This document shows positions 54,082 to 62,476 of a stretch of DNA of 64,000 nucleotides, one piece after another. A model generated the notes under the pieces. That model did no database searches and was not told the origin of the DNA. It worked only from the letters and a program-made list of their open reading frames with translations. Origin of the DNA: Leptolyngbya sp. PCC 7375 (GTDB lineage Bacteria > Cyanobacteriota > Cyanobacteriia > Phormidesmidales > Phormidesmidaceae); assembly GCF_000316115.1 (NCBI RefSeq), contig NZ_JH993797.1:5008486-5072485 (forward strand), read 5' to 3'. A program made the translations under genes and the position numbers. Numbering within the stretch: the stretch's first letter is position 1; the number at the start of each line of letters is the position of its first letter.

Positions 54082-55116
54082 GGCTCAATAGCTGTTTTAG
54101 GGAGGTTGCTAAATTCAAGATGAGCAGAGTAGTGTCATGGAATAAAGCCCCCGGTCAGCCTACCTATGCTAACGCTTTCCAAGTTAATCGATGAGGACAA
54201 ATGCTACGAGACTATTCGCACGATGCGTTGGCCCGATGGTGTTTGCTGCACTGATTGTGGAGCGAAAAACATTACCAAACGAGGGAAGCATGCAACCTAT
54301 TCAGCGCGGCAACGCTATATCTGTGGCGAGTGTGGTCGCCACTTTGATGACTTAACCGACACCATCTTTGCGGGTCGTCATCAACCGTTAAAAACCTGGA
54401 TAGCATGCTTATATTTGATGGGTCTCAATGTCTCCAATCAACAAATTGCCGACGAGTTGAGTCTGCACAAAGATGACGTGCATCAGATGACGAGTGAGTT
54501 ACGCCAAGCGGTGGCCGACAAGCGCCCAGAAGTCCAGTTATCAGGGACGGTGGAGTTTGATGAAGTCTATGTGACAGCCGGTCATAAGGGGCAACCAGAG
54601 CAGGTTAAAAAAAGGGCGCAAGGGACGCAGACGTAAACTCAAAGGGCTTCGGGGGCGCGGTACGCTCGAAACGGAAAAACCGCCGATCTTCGGGATGATT
54701 CAGCGAGGTGGAGAAGTGGTGATTAAAATGCTGGCAAATGTTCAACAACAAACCATCAAGCCCATCATTCAGTCCATGGTGAAACCGGGCACCCTCATCT
54801 ATACCGACGAGTATGACATCTATGCTCGTTTAGAAACTTGGGGCTATGCTCACAAGAGTGTTTGCCACAGTGCCGGAGAATATGCCCGAGATGACGATGG
54901 AGATGGCTTCTGTGAAGTCCATGTCAATACGATGGAAGGTTTCTGGTCATTGCTGCGGTCATGGTTGAGACCTCATCGAGGGATCTCACAAGAAAAATTA
55001 CCGATCTATTTGGGGTTCTTTGAATTTGTGCATAATGCTAGAAAAAGAGGGAAAGCCTTGCTGGGTAGTCTATTGAGCACCTTGCTTGTCTAACTCCCTG
55101 AAACGCCGATTGAGCC
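54082..55116 (+). mobile_element. IS1595-family insertion sequence
   Basis: A 1035-bp element with 23-bp imperfect terminal inverted repeats. The left end starts GGCTCAATAGCTG (54082) and the right end is its near-complement ending CGCCGATTGAGCC (55116); both have TTTAGGGAG or TTTCAGGGAG inside. It is flanked by an exact 8-bp target duplication AAAATAAA at 54074-54081 and 55117-55124, the size expected for IS1595. The sharp, unbroken duplication indicates a recent insertion between the ferredoxin and cimA genes. Confidence 0.93.
54166..55093 (+). pseudogene. IS1595-family transposase split by a frameshift
   Basis: The first part (54166-54636) has the N-terminal zinc ribbon CCTDCG...CGECGRHF and the first catalytic segment EFDEVYVTAGHKG. 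The second part (54695-55093) carries YTDEYDIYARLETWGY and NTMEGFWSLLRSW. The two match only if one base is skipped in the A7 run near 54607-54613: then the frame reads KKGRKGRRRKLKGL between them. It could be a true indel, a sequencing error in the homopolymer, or transcriptional slippage. The element is otherwise intact. Confidence 0.85.
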
Positions 55117-55228
55117 AAAATAAAAATCAAATAAAGTTCAGAATTCGACACTCAGCAAATATCACAGGAAGCATCCTCTACATCTACTATTTCTAGGCTT
55201 CATTCACTACATTGTGTTCTCTGTTGCT

Positions 55229-56893
55229 ATGTCTCAAAACACTCAGCTTTGGATTTACGACACTACTCTGCGGGATGGTGCGCAGCGCGAGGGGTTATCC
55301 CTTTCAGTTGAAGATAAATTGAATATTGCTTGCCGCTTAGACGATCTGGGGATTCCCTTTATTGAGGGGGGATGGCCAGGAGCGAATCCGAAAGATGGGC
55401 AGTTTTTTTCTCAGCTCCAGCAGCACCCATTGCGTCAGGCTGAAGTCGTTGCTTTTTGCTCGACTCGTCGCCCCCATATGCCAGTGACAGAGGATGTCAC
55501 CTTAGCAGCAGCTTTAGCGGCAAGAACGAACTGGTTAACCCTGTTTGGTAAGTCCTGGGATCTCCACGTTACCGAGGGGTTAAAGACGGAGTTGAATGAA
55601 AATCTATCCATGATCTACGACTCCATTGCCTATTTAAGACGGCAAGGACGACGGGTCATCTACGATGCTGAGCACTGGTTTGATGGTTATGTAAGCAATC
55701 CTACGTATGCAGTCCAAACCTTGGAAGCTGCGCTTCGGGCTGGTGCGGAGTGGTTGGTGCTATGCGACACCAACGGCGGCATGTTACCCCATCAGATCAC
55801 GGAGATTGTACGCACAGTTGGCCAGTGGTTAGCCACGTTGAATTTGAAAAATCCTCCTCAGTTAGGTATCCATACCCATAACGATGGCGATCTGGCCGTT
55901 GCTAACTCTCTGACAGCTGCCCTAGAAGGGGTCACCATGGTCCAAGGCACCATCAACGGCTATGGCGAACGATGCGGTAATGCCAATCTATGCTCATTAA
56001 TTCCCAATCTTCAGCTGAAGCTTGGCTACAACTGTCTACCGGCAGAAAAGTTGGCGACTCTGGCAGAAACCAGCCGATATGTGAGTGAAATAGTCAATTT
56101 AGCGCCAAATGAGCATGCTCCTTATGTGGGGCTGTCAGCTTTTGCTCACAAAGGCGGTATTCATGTCAGCGCTGTAGAACGAAATCCCAAAACCTACGAG
56201 CATATTGAACCGGCTGCTGTGGGTAATCTGCGCCGCATTGTAATTTCTGATCAGGCGGGGTTAAGCAATGTCATGGCTAAAGCCCGCAGCTTTGGTCTCA
56301 AACTAGATCGCACCAGTCCCACCTCGCGGCAGCTACTGCATCGGCTAAAGTCCTTAGAAGACGAGGGCTATCAGTTTGAAGCTGCGGAGGCTAGTTTTGA
56401 ATTATTGATGCGAGAGGCCTTGGGTCAACGGCCCAAAATGTTTGATGTGTATGGGTTTCAGGTGCATTGCGAGCGGATGCCCTACGCTGGCAGCGGCGTG
56501 AATTGTTCCCCTGAGGACCCGGCGGGCAGCTCTTCTTTGGCCACCGTCAAGGTGTCTGTGGATGGCAAAATCTTACTCCACGCAGCTGAAGGAAATGGTC
56601 CTGTAGAGGCTCTAGACCATGCTCTGCGCAAGGCATTAGAACGCTTTTATCCAGAGTTAGAGAGATTTTACTTGACCGACTACAAGGTGCGCATTCTAGA
56701 CAGTGCTTCAGGGACTGCTGCGAAGACCCGTGTGCTGGTGGAGTTTGGGGATGGCGAACATCGTTGGACCACCGTAGGACTTTCTCCCAACATTTTGGAG
56801 GCGTCCTATAAGGCGGTCGTCGAAGGTTTGGAATATGGCTTGCTCAAGTTGAGATCGGAAGTAAAGGCTAAGCTGGTAGCGTGTCAATCTTGA
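55229..56893 (+). CDS. cimA: (R)-citramalate synthase
   Basis: A 554-residue HMGL-family enzyme that condenses pyruvate with acetyl-CoA to citramalate, the first step of the pyruvate route to isoleucine. Motifs: IYDTTLRDGAQREG at the N-terminus, metal ligands in LGIHTHNDGDLAVANS, and GYGERCGNANLCSLIPNLQLK. The C-terminal 130 residues are the LeuA-type regulatory domain. I start at ATG 55229 (MSQNTQLWIYDTTL); the frame extends a few codons upstream. CimA is distinguished from LeuA by the long form and GANPKD context, as I recall it. PgeF follows 30 bp later. Confidence 0.9.
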   Translation: MSQNTQLWIYDTTLRDGAQREGLSLSVEDKLNIACRLDDLGIPFIEGGWPGANPKDGQFFSQLQQHPLRQAEVVAFCSTRRPHMPVTEDVTLAAALAARTNWLTLFGKSWDLHVTEGLKTELNENLSMIYDSIAYLRRQGRRVIYDAEHWFDGYVSNPTYAVQTLEAALRAGAEWLVLCDTNGGMLPHQITEIVRTVGQWLATLNLKNPPQLGIHTHNDGDLAVANSLTAALEGVTMVQGTINGYGERCGNANLCSLIPNLQLKLGYNCLPAEKLATLAETSRYVSEIVNLAPNEHAPYVGLSAFAHKGGIHVSAVERNPKTYEHIEPAAVGNLRRIVISDQAGLSNVMAKARSFGLKLDRTSPTSRQLLHRLKSLEDEGYQFEAAEASFELLMREALGQRPKMFDVYGFQVHCERMPYAGSGVNCSPEDPAGSSSLATVKVSVDGKILLHAAEGNGPVEALDHALRKALERFYPELERFYLTDYKVRILDSASGTAAKTRVLVEFGDGEHRWTTVGLSPNILEASYKAVVEGLEYGLLKLRSEVKAKLVACQS

Positions 56894-56923
56894 CCCTACT
56901 CACCTTTTACCCCGTTCTCTCCC

Positions 56924-57736
56924 ATGCACAATTGGACCTGGCAGACCTGGCAAGGTCAGCCCTATTTAACATGCGATCTGATTGCCCAACCCCATGGCTT
57001 CTTCACGTCGGCATTTGCGCCCCAACTCCCTGAAGTTCTCACGTCAGCGTTGAGCAAGAATGCCGAGGTACTCAGAACAAAACAAGTCCATGGCAATGTC
57101 GTCCTTGCTCCAGAGGCCGTCAGAACCGGGACTAAGACCCTCGTAGCCAGTGGTAGCAGTCAGGTCTCAGATGAGGACATTGAGCGTCCCCATGCAGATG
57201 GTTGCTTTAGTAGTAAAGCGGGTCAAGCCACGTGGGTCTGCACGGCAGACTGTACGCCTGCATTGATTGCGGACGAACGTACTGGGCAAGTGGCCGCTGC
57301 CCATGCGGGCTGGCGTGGTACTGCGCAGAAAATTGTCCCCACAGCCATTGCGAAGCTACAGGCTCAAGGCTCGCAACTCCAGGATTTGCGTGTTTTGCTG
57401 GGACCTGCGATCGCAGGTGAAGTCTACCAGGTGGGAGCAGATGTTGCCACCCAAATGGGCCTCAGCGTCGTCGATGCGGAACAATTTGCCAATCCAGCAG
57501 ACATCGTTGCACATCTATTAACGGTAGATAGTCCGCCCCTATTACCCGATAACAAGCCCAGTCATGTGCGTCTAGATGTCCGTCGTATCAACGAAATGCA
57601 GCTAGAACAGATGGGCCTCGCATCGGACCAGGTAGCCACTGCACCCCACTGCACGTTTCAAGAACCTGAGCGTTTTTTCTCCTACCGTCGTACTAAACTT
57701 AAGCAAGTACAGTGGTCAGGCATTATCAGTGTGTAG
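56924..57736 (+). CDS. pgeF: Peptidoglycan editing factor PgeF (laccase-fold)
   Basis: A 270-residue member of the DUF152/YfiH family. Metal-binding motifs are visible: TKQVHGN (His), CTADCTPALIADE (Cys) and AAAHAGWRGTAQ (His). PgeF-type enzymes remove wrongly incorporated L-Ser from UDP-MurNAc precursors; broader polyphenol oxidase activity has also been described for relatives. The length is usual and the last residues match family ends (HCTFQEPERFFSYRRTK). Confidence 0.88.
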   Translation: MHNWTWQTWQGQPYLTCDLIAQPHGFFTSAFAPQLPEVLTSALSKNAEVLRTKQVHGNVVLAPEAVRTGTKTLVASGSSQVSDEDIERPHADGCFSSKAGQATWVCTADCTPALIADERTGQVAAAHAGWRGTAQKIVPTAIAKLQAQGSQLQDLRVLLGPAIAGEVYQVGADVATQMGLSVVDAEQFANPADIVAHLLTVDSPPLLPDNKPSHVRLDVRRINEMQLEQMGLASDQVATAPHCTFQEPERFFSYRRTKLKQVQWSGIISV

Positions 57737-57916
57737 TAAGTACTGTGGCAATGGCTAGTTCTGCCTGATAGGCAGTCTCCAGGTTAGTGACATAATCAAA
57801 GGTATTAGGTGCTAGGGGTTAGGGTTTAAGGCTGCCTTCTGGCCGCTCGGCTAATTTGCCTAAGTCCCTGACGCCTAGCTATGCATTAACGTGCATTAAA
57901 TTCCACTGGAAAAGCC

Positions 57917-58471
57917 TTAGGCTGCCACTGATGCCGTAACCAGCGCTAACTCCACCTGATCCTCAGGCAGTGATTCAATTTCAGCCCGAATATTAGGCCC
58001 GAAGAATTTCTCGATTTTTTCATGCTTTTCCTGCCAAGTTTCTAAGGCCATGTAGGGTGAATCAAACTCCAGCACTAGGGCATATGCACCATCCCGCAGC
58101 TCTTCACGCAAACCACTAAGAACAGGGCGTTGCTTATCGTTAGGGCTCAATCCTAATCGCTCTAAAGCAATATCTAGGTGAGCATCCTGTCCGTAACGAT
58201 AGCGAGTGACATCCTTACGAACCTGATTTTGCGTTTGGGTTGCCGTTTTATCCCGCAGTGCAACAACGGTATCGCTAGCTGGTTGAGTATAAGGTACCGG
58301 CTCTAACTCAGCAGCCCGCAACGCCGCTCCCCCCAAGAGCAGTGGAATTCCATAGAAAAATCCCGCCAAGTTTAAGGTGGCCATATCTTTGAAGTAGGCT
58401 ACAAAGCCCACCAGGGTCAGGATAGAGCCAATTGATAGTAGAACACCACCGAGGGGAACTTTGCGTAGCAT
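57917..58471 (-). CDS. DUF2854 family membrane protein
   Basis: A 184-residue protein conserved in cyanobacteria and plastids. Two membrane helices at the N-terminus (GGVLLSIGSILTLVGFVAYF and NLAGFFYGIPLLLGGAAL) are followed by a soluble domain with RYRYGQDAHLDIALERLGLS. This fits DUF2854. Function unknown. Confidence 0.85.
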   Translation of the reverse strand: MLRKVPLGGVLLSIGSILTLVGFVAYFKDMATLNLAGFFYGIPLLLGGAALRAAELEPVPYTQPASDTVVALRDKTATQTQNQVRKDVTRYRYGQDAHLDIALERLGLSPNDKQRPVLSGLREELRDGAYALVLEFDSPYMALETWQEKHEKIEKFFGPNIRAEIESLPEDQVELALVTASVAA

Positions 58472-58842
58472 ATGCAGGATTTAAATTCAAAAATGAACGT
58501 CAGTGGTGAATGATGATGTTTGCTTCGTGAAATTAGACACAGCTTTGCTATCGCAAACATAGTCTTGCCTAATCCCAATCTTGTCTAATCCCATAGTAAA
58601 GGGATTTGCCTTTAAACCCTGCTCAAAAATTAGATCCGACCTGCACGGAATCAATACTCAAGGCCTTTGTAAAAATGGAAGTTCTAGTATAAATTTCCTG
58701 CAAATACAAAACGAACTCACTACTATAACTAGTGACTGTCTGTCCGTATCTTCATCATCTACGACTGGTCCAGCTCCTGATAGCATTAAGCACCCAAAGT
58801 TGCTTATTCTGGAGTTGGTAGACGGTGATATCAGACATAACT
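58472..58842. other. Intergenic region, no gene recognised
   Basis: No coding frame or RNA gene was recognised. A short direct repeat (CTTG, then CCTAATCCCA or TCTAATCCCA) occurs near 58562-58592. The region must contain the promoter of the small coiled-coil gene. Confidence 0.4.
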
Positions 58843-59025
58843 ATGCCTCTAGAAACGCTTAAAACTCAGATTGAACAAATCAGGGCTAAACGAAATTCCT
58901 TGGTGCAGCTACTAGAGCAGCCTAACCTAGGCACACTACGGATCGACGTCAATCAGGCTTTAGAAGAAATGGATGATTTACTAGAAGAATTTGAGCGTGT
59001 TTTCAAAGAAAAATCTCAAGGTTAG
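58843..59025 (+). CDS. Small conserved coiled-coil protein
   Basis: A 60-residue protein, MPLETLKTQIEQIRAKRNSL to the acidic end LEEFERVFKEKSQG, almost entirely helical with heptad-like spacing. The ATG at 58843 is preferred to a GTG six codons earlier. No function known. Confidence 0.6.
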   Translation: MPLETLKTQIEQIRAKRNSLVQLLEQPNLGTLRIDVNQALEEMDDLLEEFERVFKEKSQG

Positions 59026-59111
59026 GCTGTCATACTGATCTGATGGCAGCCTCTGCCTTAAGCTAATCATTCAATACGCTTTTTAATTTTTTTATTTAAT
59101 CCACTGGTCAC

Positions 59112-59432
59112 ATGGCAACCTATTCTGTTGAAATCAAGCATCAAGGGACTGTTCAAACCATCACTGTCGATGAACAGGAAACGATTTTAGCTGCGGCCCA
59201 AGCGGCTGGCCTAGATCTTCCCACCTCCTGTGGCGCAGGGGTCTGCACCACATGCGCCGCGTTGATCACTGAGGGGAGCGTATCTCAAGAGGATGGGATG
59301 GGTGTCAGCCAAGAACTTCAAGATAAGGGCTATGCCTTATTATGTGTGGCGTATCCCACGTCCAATATCAAGCTAGAAACAGAAAAGGAAGACGCAGTTT
59401 ACCAATCCCAATTTGGCCAATTTCAAAATTAA
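59112..59432 (+). CDS. [2Fe-2S] ferredoxin (plant-type)
   Basis: A 106-residue ferredoxin. The cluster is bound by three cysteines in SCGAGVCTTCAAL (about residues 39-47) and a fourth in LLCVAYPTS (about 77). The loop CGAGVCTTC and the acidic C-terminal extension (ETEKEDAVYQSQFGQFQN) set it apart from the photosynthetic PetF (CRAGACSTC). It is likely a specialised electron carrier; the partner is unknown. Confidence 0.92.
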   Translation: MATYSVEIKHQGTVQTITVDEQETILAAAQAAGLDLPTSCGAGVCTTCAALITEGSVSQEDGMGVSQELQDKGYALLCVAYPTSNIKLETEKEDAVYQSQFGQFQN

Positions 59433-59560
59433 CCCTATAGCGCTAAAGCAGGTCAACATCGGACATAAAAGGTCGGTGCTGTCCACCACACACGGGCATG
59501 ACGGATTTGGACAATAACTCATCAGATTGCAGCACATTCCTGACCACAGAGTTTGTTTTG

Positions 59561-59722
59561 ATGACGGTCGAGCTTCAGACTACGGGTATCGCGCTTCGTA
59601 ACCACATTGAAAGCCAACTGCGCACCTATGGTGAACCCCTGCGGTGGGCAATCACATCGGTAGAAAAGACAACCGCCCAGATAGAAGCGGTGGTTACAGT
59701 GGTGCCCAAAGATCAAGCATGA
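59561..59722 (+). CDS. Small conserved protein coupled to the DUF3326 gene
   Basis: A 53-residue protein, MTVELQTTGIALRNHIESQL then a short beta-rich end (WAITSVEKTTAQIEAVVTVV). The ATG at 59561 is chosen over a longer start in a poorly conserved extension. Its stop overlaps the next start (ATGA at 59719-59722), so it is translationally coupled to the DUF3326 gene. Function unknown. Confidence 0.6.
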   Translation: MTVELQTTGIALRNHIESQLRTYGEPLRWAITSVEKTTAQIEAVVTVVPKDQA

Positions 59723-60825
59723 GCATCGTTCAAAATGGCCGTCCCCATACCACTATGATGATTGTTCCTACGGGGGTAGGGGCAGCGATTGGTGGCTATG
59801 CAGGGGATGCCTTGCCCGTTGCTCGTGCGATCGCAACCGTCACTGATCGTCTGATTACCCATCCCAATGTGCTCAATGGGGCCCAGCTCTACTGGCCCCT
59901 ACCCAATGCCTACTATGTTGAAGGCTATGGCCTCGATCAGTTTGCCGCTGGACGCTGGCACCTACAGCCAGTGCATCAAAATACCATTGGCTTGGTGCTA
60001 GACCAGGGGATTGAAGACGATCTGCGTTGGCGACATTTGCAAGCAGCCGATGCCGCTCGCGCCACCCTCGGTCTCAAGATCCATGGATATGTCACTACAG
60101 ATGCTTCCTTGGGAGTACGGCTAAAACAGGCAGCGGCTGCTACTTGGGGCACATTAGAACGCCCTGATAGCCTGCTGCGTGCGGTCGAGCATTTGTTGCA
60201 ATCGGGCTGTACCGCCATTGCTGTCATTGCCCGTTTTCCAGATGATATGGATAGCGATGCCCTCACCGACTATCGCCAGGGCCATGGTGTCGATCCTCTC
60301 GCTGGCGCTGAAGCCGTCATTAGTCATCTGGTGGTACGCGAGTTTCAAGTGCCCTGTGCCCATGCCCCAGCCCTCCAGCCGCTGCCGCTTGACCCGAGCA
60401 TTTCTCCACGGTCTGCCGCTGAAGAAATTGGCTATACTTTTTTACCCTGTGTGCTGGCAGGACTGAGCAAAGCGCCTCAGTTCAGCACCCTGGCCACCGC
60501 CCACAGCATTAGCGCCCCCGACGTTGATGTCCTGATTGTTCCAGCCAGTACATTAGGGGGCAGTGCTACTCTGAGCCTCAGTGGCACGGCTACCCAAATT
60601 ATTGCGGTTAAAGACAATCCCACTACCCTTGCAGTTGATGCTGCCGCTTTAAATCTAAATGTGGTCAATGTGGGGTCTTACTTGGAAGCAGTGGGTGCGA
60701 TCGCAACCCAGCGAGCGGGTATCGATATCTCGGCATTAAGCCCCCATATTCCTCATCTACAGCCGCTGCTTCAGCCATCGCAGCATTGGCCAAATACTAA
60801 ACATAGCGTTGGCCACATTGGTTAG
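59719..60825 (+). CDS. DUF3326 family protein
   Basis: A 368-residue protein typical of cyanobacteria and plastid-bearing relatives. The start MSIVQNGRPHTTMMIVPTGV and the pattern VGAAIGGYAGDALPVARAIA, later LHGLPLK-free DPLAGAEAVISHLVVREF, are consistent with DUF3326. It looks like an alpha/beta Rossmann-type fold, without a clear catalytic motif. Its frame is open 25 codons upstream but the coupled ATG at 59719 is the natural start. Function unknown. Confidence 0.8.
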   Translation: MSIVQNGRPHTTMMIVPTGVGAAIGGYAGDALPVARAIATVTDRLITHPNVLNGAQLYWPLPNAYYVEGYGLDQFAAGRWHLQPVHQNTIGLVLDQGIEDDLRWRHLQAADAARATLGLKIHGYVTTDASLGVRLKQAAAATWGTLERPDSLLRAVEHLLQSGCTAIAVIARFPDDMDSDALTDYRQGHGVDPLAGAEAVISHLVVREFQVPCAHAPALQPLPLDPSISPRSAAEEIGYTFLPCVLAGLSKAPQFSTLATAHSISAPDVDVLIVPASTLGGSATLSLSGTATQIIAVKDNPTTLAVDAAALNLNVVNVGSYLEAVGAIATQRAGIDISALSPHIPHLQPLLQPSQHWPNTKHSVGHIG

Positions 60826-60984
60826 GACCATGATGCATAATCCCTTACCCTTGCATACGGCCTGATCCATTAGTTTTCCATGAAGTTTATTTCAACATTC
60901 CTAAGATAAATAAGAAAACGCGCTATTCTGCGCCCCTGCTTGACTATCCTAGAAGACTAGCTTCGGTCTATTTGCATATCCCTT

Positions 60985-61245
60985 ATGTCTACCTTGAGCG
61001 CACAGCCCCGAGACACACTTCAAAAGGCGTGCCATATTCAACAAGATGAAATCCTGGAACTAAACGTCCCTGAGCAAGCTTGGCAGATCCGTTCAGGCAC
61101 CGTTGCTCTATGTCGGGTGGTTGATGGCATCCGGCACTGCTTTTTTACCGCCCATGAGGGTGAAGTGATTTTTGGTGTGTCGGCTAAAGATAGTGGCATG
61201 ATTGCGATCGCAATCGAACCTGCTGTTATTACCGCTATACCGTAA
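60985..61245 (+). CDS. Short stand-alone domain like the N-terminus of NHLM exporters
   Basis: An 86-residue protein with AWQIRSGTVALCRVVDGIRH then CFFTAHEGEVIFGV, which recalls the cyclic-nucleotide-binding-like N-terminal domain of NHLM/NHLP bacteriocin ABC exporters. No transporter follows; the end overlaps a convergent oxidoreductase gene by 11 bp. It is either a truncated remnant or a free-standing small cupin-like protein. Confidence 0.5.
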   Translation: MSTLSAQPRDTLQKACHIQQDEILELNVPEQAWQIRSGTVALCRVVDGIRHCFFTAHEGEVIFGVSAKDSGMIAIAIEPAVITAIP

Positions 61246-62320
61246 CGGCCTGCAACACCCCTGCCATTTCATCATCCGTCTTCCAAGCCTGGCCATCTAG
61301 AGCCATCTGCTCAATCAGACTTGCCAACCGCAACGCTTTCAGCGCTTGCTCACCCCCTACAGAAGGCTTCCCTCCCCCTCGGGCACAGTTCACAAAGTGC
61401 TCAAGTTCTGCATGGAGGGGCTCAATATTACTGGTGTAGACCTTTTCAATCAGGCCATCCTGACGATAAAGCACCTGGCCATAGTCTGTCATCGTATTCG
61501 CCGTTGTCTGACGGTGAATCAAAATCTCATTGTTGAGAAAATCAGCCTCGGTTAGGGAATTACGGCAGTGGGCCGCAATGCTACGAATCTTGCGATGAGT
61601 GACCTTACTTGCCGTCAAAGTAGCGACAATGCCATTGGCAAACCCCAGTGTGGCTGTCACATAGTCTAAATACGGCGAATCCCCAGCTCGACTGCCGCTA
61701 GCAGTCAACTTGACCACCGGAGCCTCCGCCAGCTCTAGCAACAGGTCGATGTCATGGATCATCAGGTCGAGCACCACCGAGACATCATTCGCCCGTTGGG
61801 AGTAAGGGCTCATGCGCCGGGCCTCAAGGGCTAGTAGTTTTTCAGTCTTGAGGACATTATGTAATTCCTGAAAAGCCGGATTAAAACGCTCAATATGGCC
61901 GACTTGTAAAATGCAGTTTGCCTCGGCAGCAGCATTTACTAAAGACTCAGCTTCACCGATATTAGCGGCAATCGGCTTTTCAATTAACATATGCACGCCA
62001 GCCTGCAAACAGGCCATTCCCACTTGATGGTGAAACCGGGTGGGTACAGCAATGCAAACGGCATCTACATACTTCAGCAGCTCATCATAGTCTTCAAAGA
62101 AACGCACACCATACTTGCCAGCGGTTGACAAACCACGTTCAACATTTGTATCCGCAATGCCAACCAACTGCACATCTTTAATGCGACTCAGTACACGAGT
62201 ATGGTGTTGACCCATGTTGCCAACACCAATTACGCCAATGCGGAGCAAGTCCTCGTGACTATCACTTGCAATTTGAGAATCTCGTTGTTGCACGCCAGGG
62301 TCCCTCACACCAGAGAGCAA
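61235..62320 (-). CDS. Gfo/Idh/MocA-family NAD(P)-dependent oxidoreductase
   Basis: A 361-residue oxidoreductase. The N-terminal Rossmann fold has IGVIGVGNMGQHHTRVL (about residues 27-43), the EKP catalytic motif in LIEKPIAANIGE (about 113), and the C-terminal alpha/beta domain includes DLMIHDIDLLLELA. The substrate is likely a sugar or polyol, unknown. The start is uncertain: TTG 62320 with GGGAG just upstream, or a GTG 14 or 29 bases later. The homology begins near DLLRIGVIGVG. Confidence 0.85.
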   Translation of the reverse strand: MLSGVRDPGVQQRDSQIASDSHEDLLRIGVIGVGNMGQHHTRVLSRIKDVQLVGIADTNVERGLSTAGKYGVRFFEDYDELLKYVDAVCIAVPTRFHHQVGMACLQAGVHMLIEKPIAANIGEAESLVNAAAEANCILQVGHIERFNPAFQELHNVLKTEKLLALEARRMSPYSQRANDVSVVLDLMIHDIDLLLELAEAPVVKLTASGSRAGDSPYLDYVTATLGFANGIVATLTASKVTHRKIRSIAAHCRNSLTEADFLNNEILIHRQTTANTMTDYGQVLYRQDGLIEKVYTSNIEPLHAELEHFVNCARGGGKPSVGGEQALKALRLASLIEQMALDGQAWKTDDEMAGVLQAVTV

Positions 62321-62476
62321 TTTGCTCCCAGAATGACTTTACTTTCCTCAAAGTCAACCAGATATTACCACAGCAATCCTTAGTTCTTCGGTTGCATGCT
62401 CCACTTATAACGTCAAACCTGTCCTTCCATTGTCAGAATTTTGGCCATAGGAATAGCAATCTGCCATCCCGCTGTG

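Noticed and set aside
54607..54613. Programmed -1 frameshift at the A7 tract
   Set aside because: A -1 shift does not join the two parts; only losing one base (or +1) does, so the classical IS -1 slippage does not apply.
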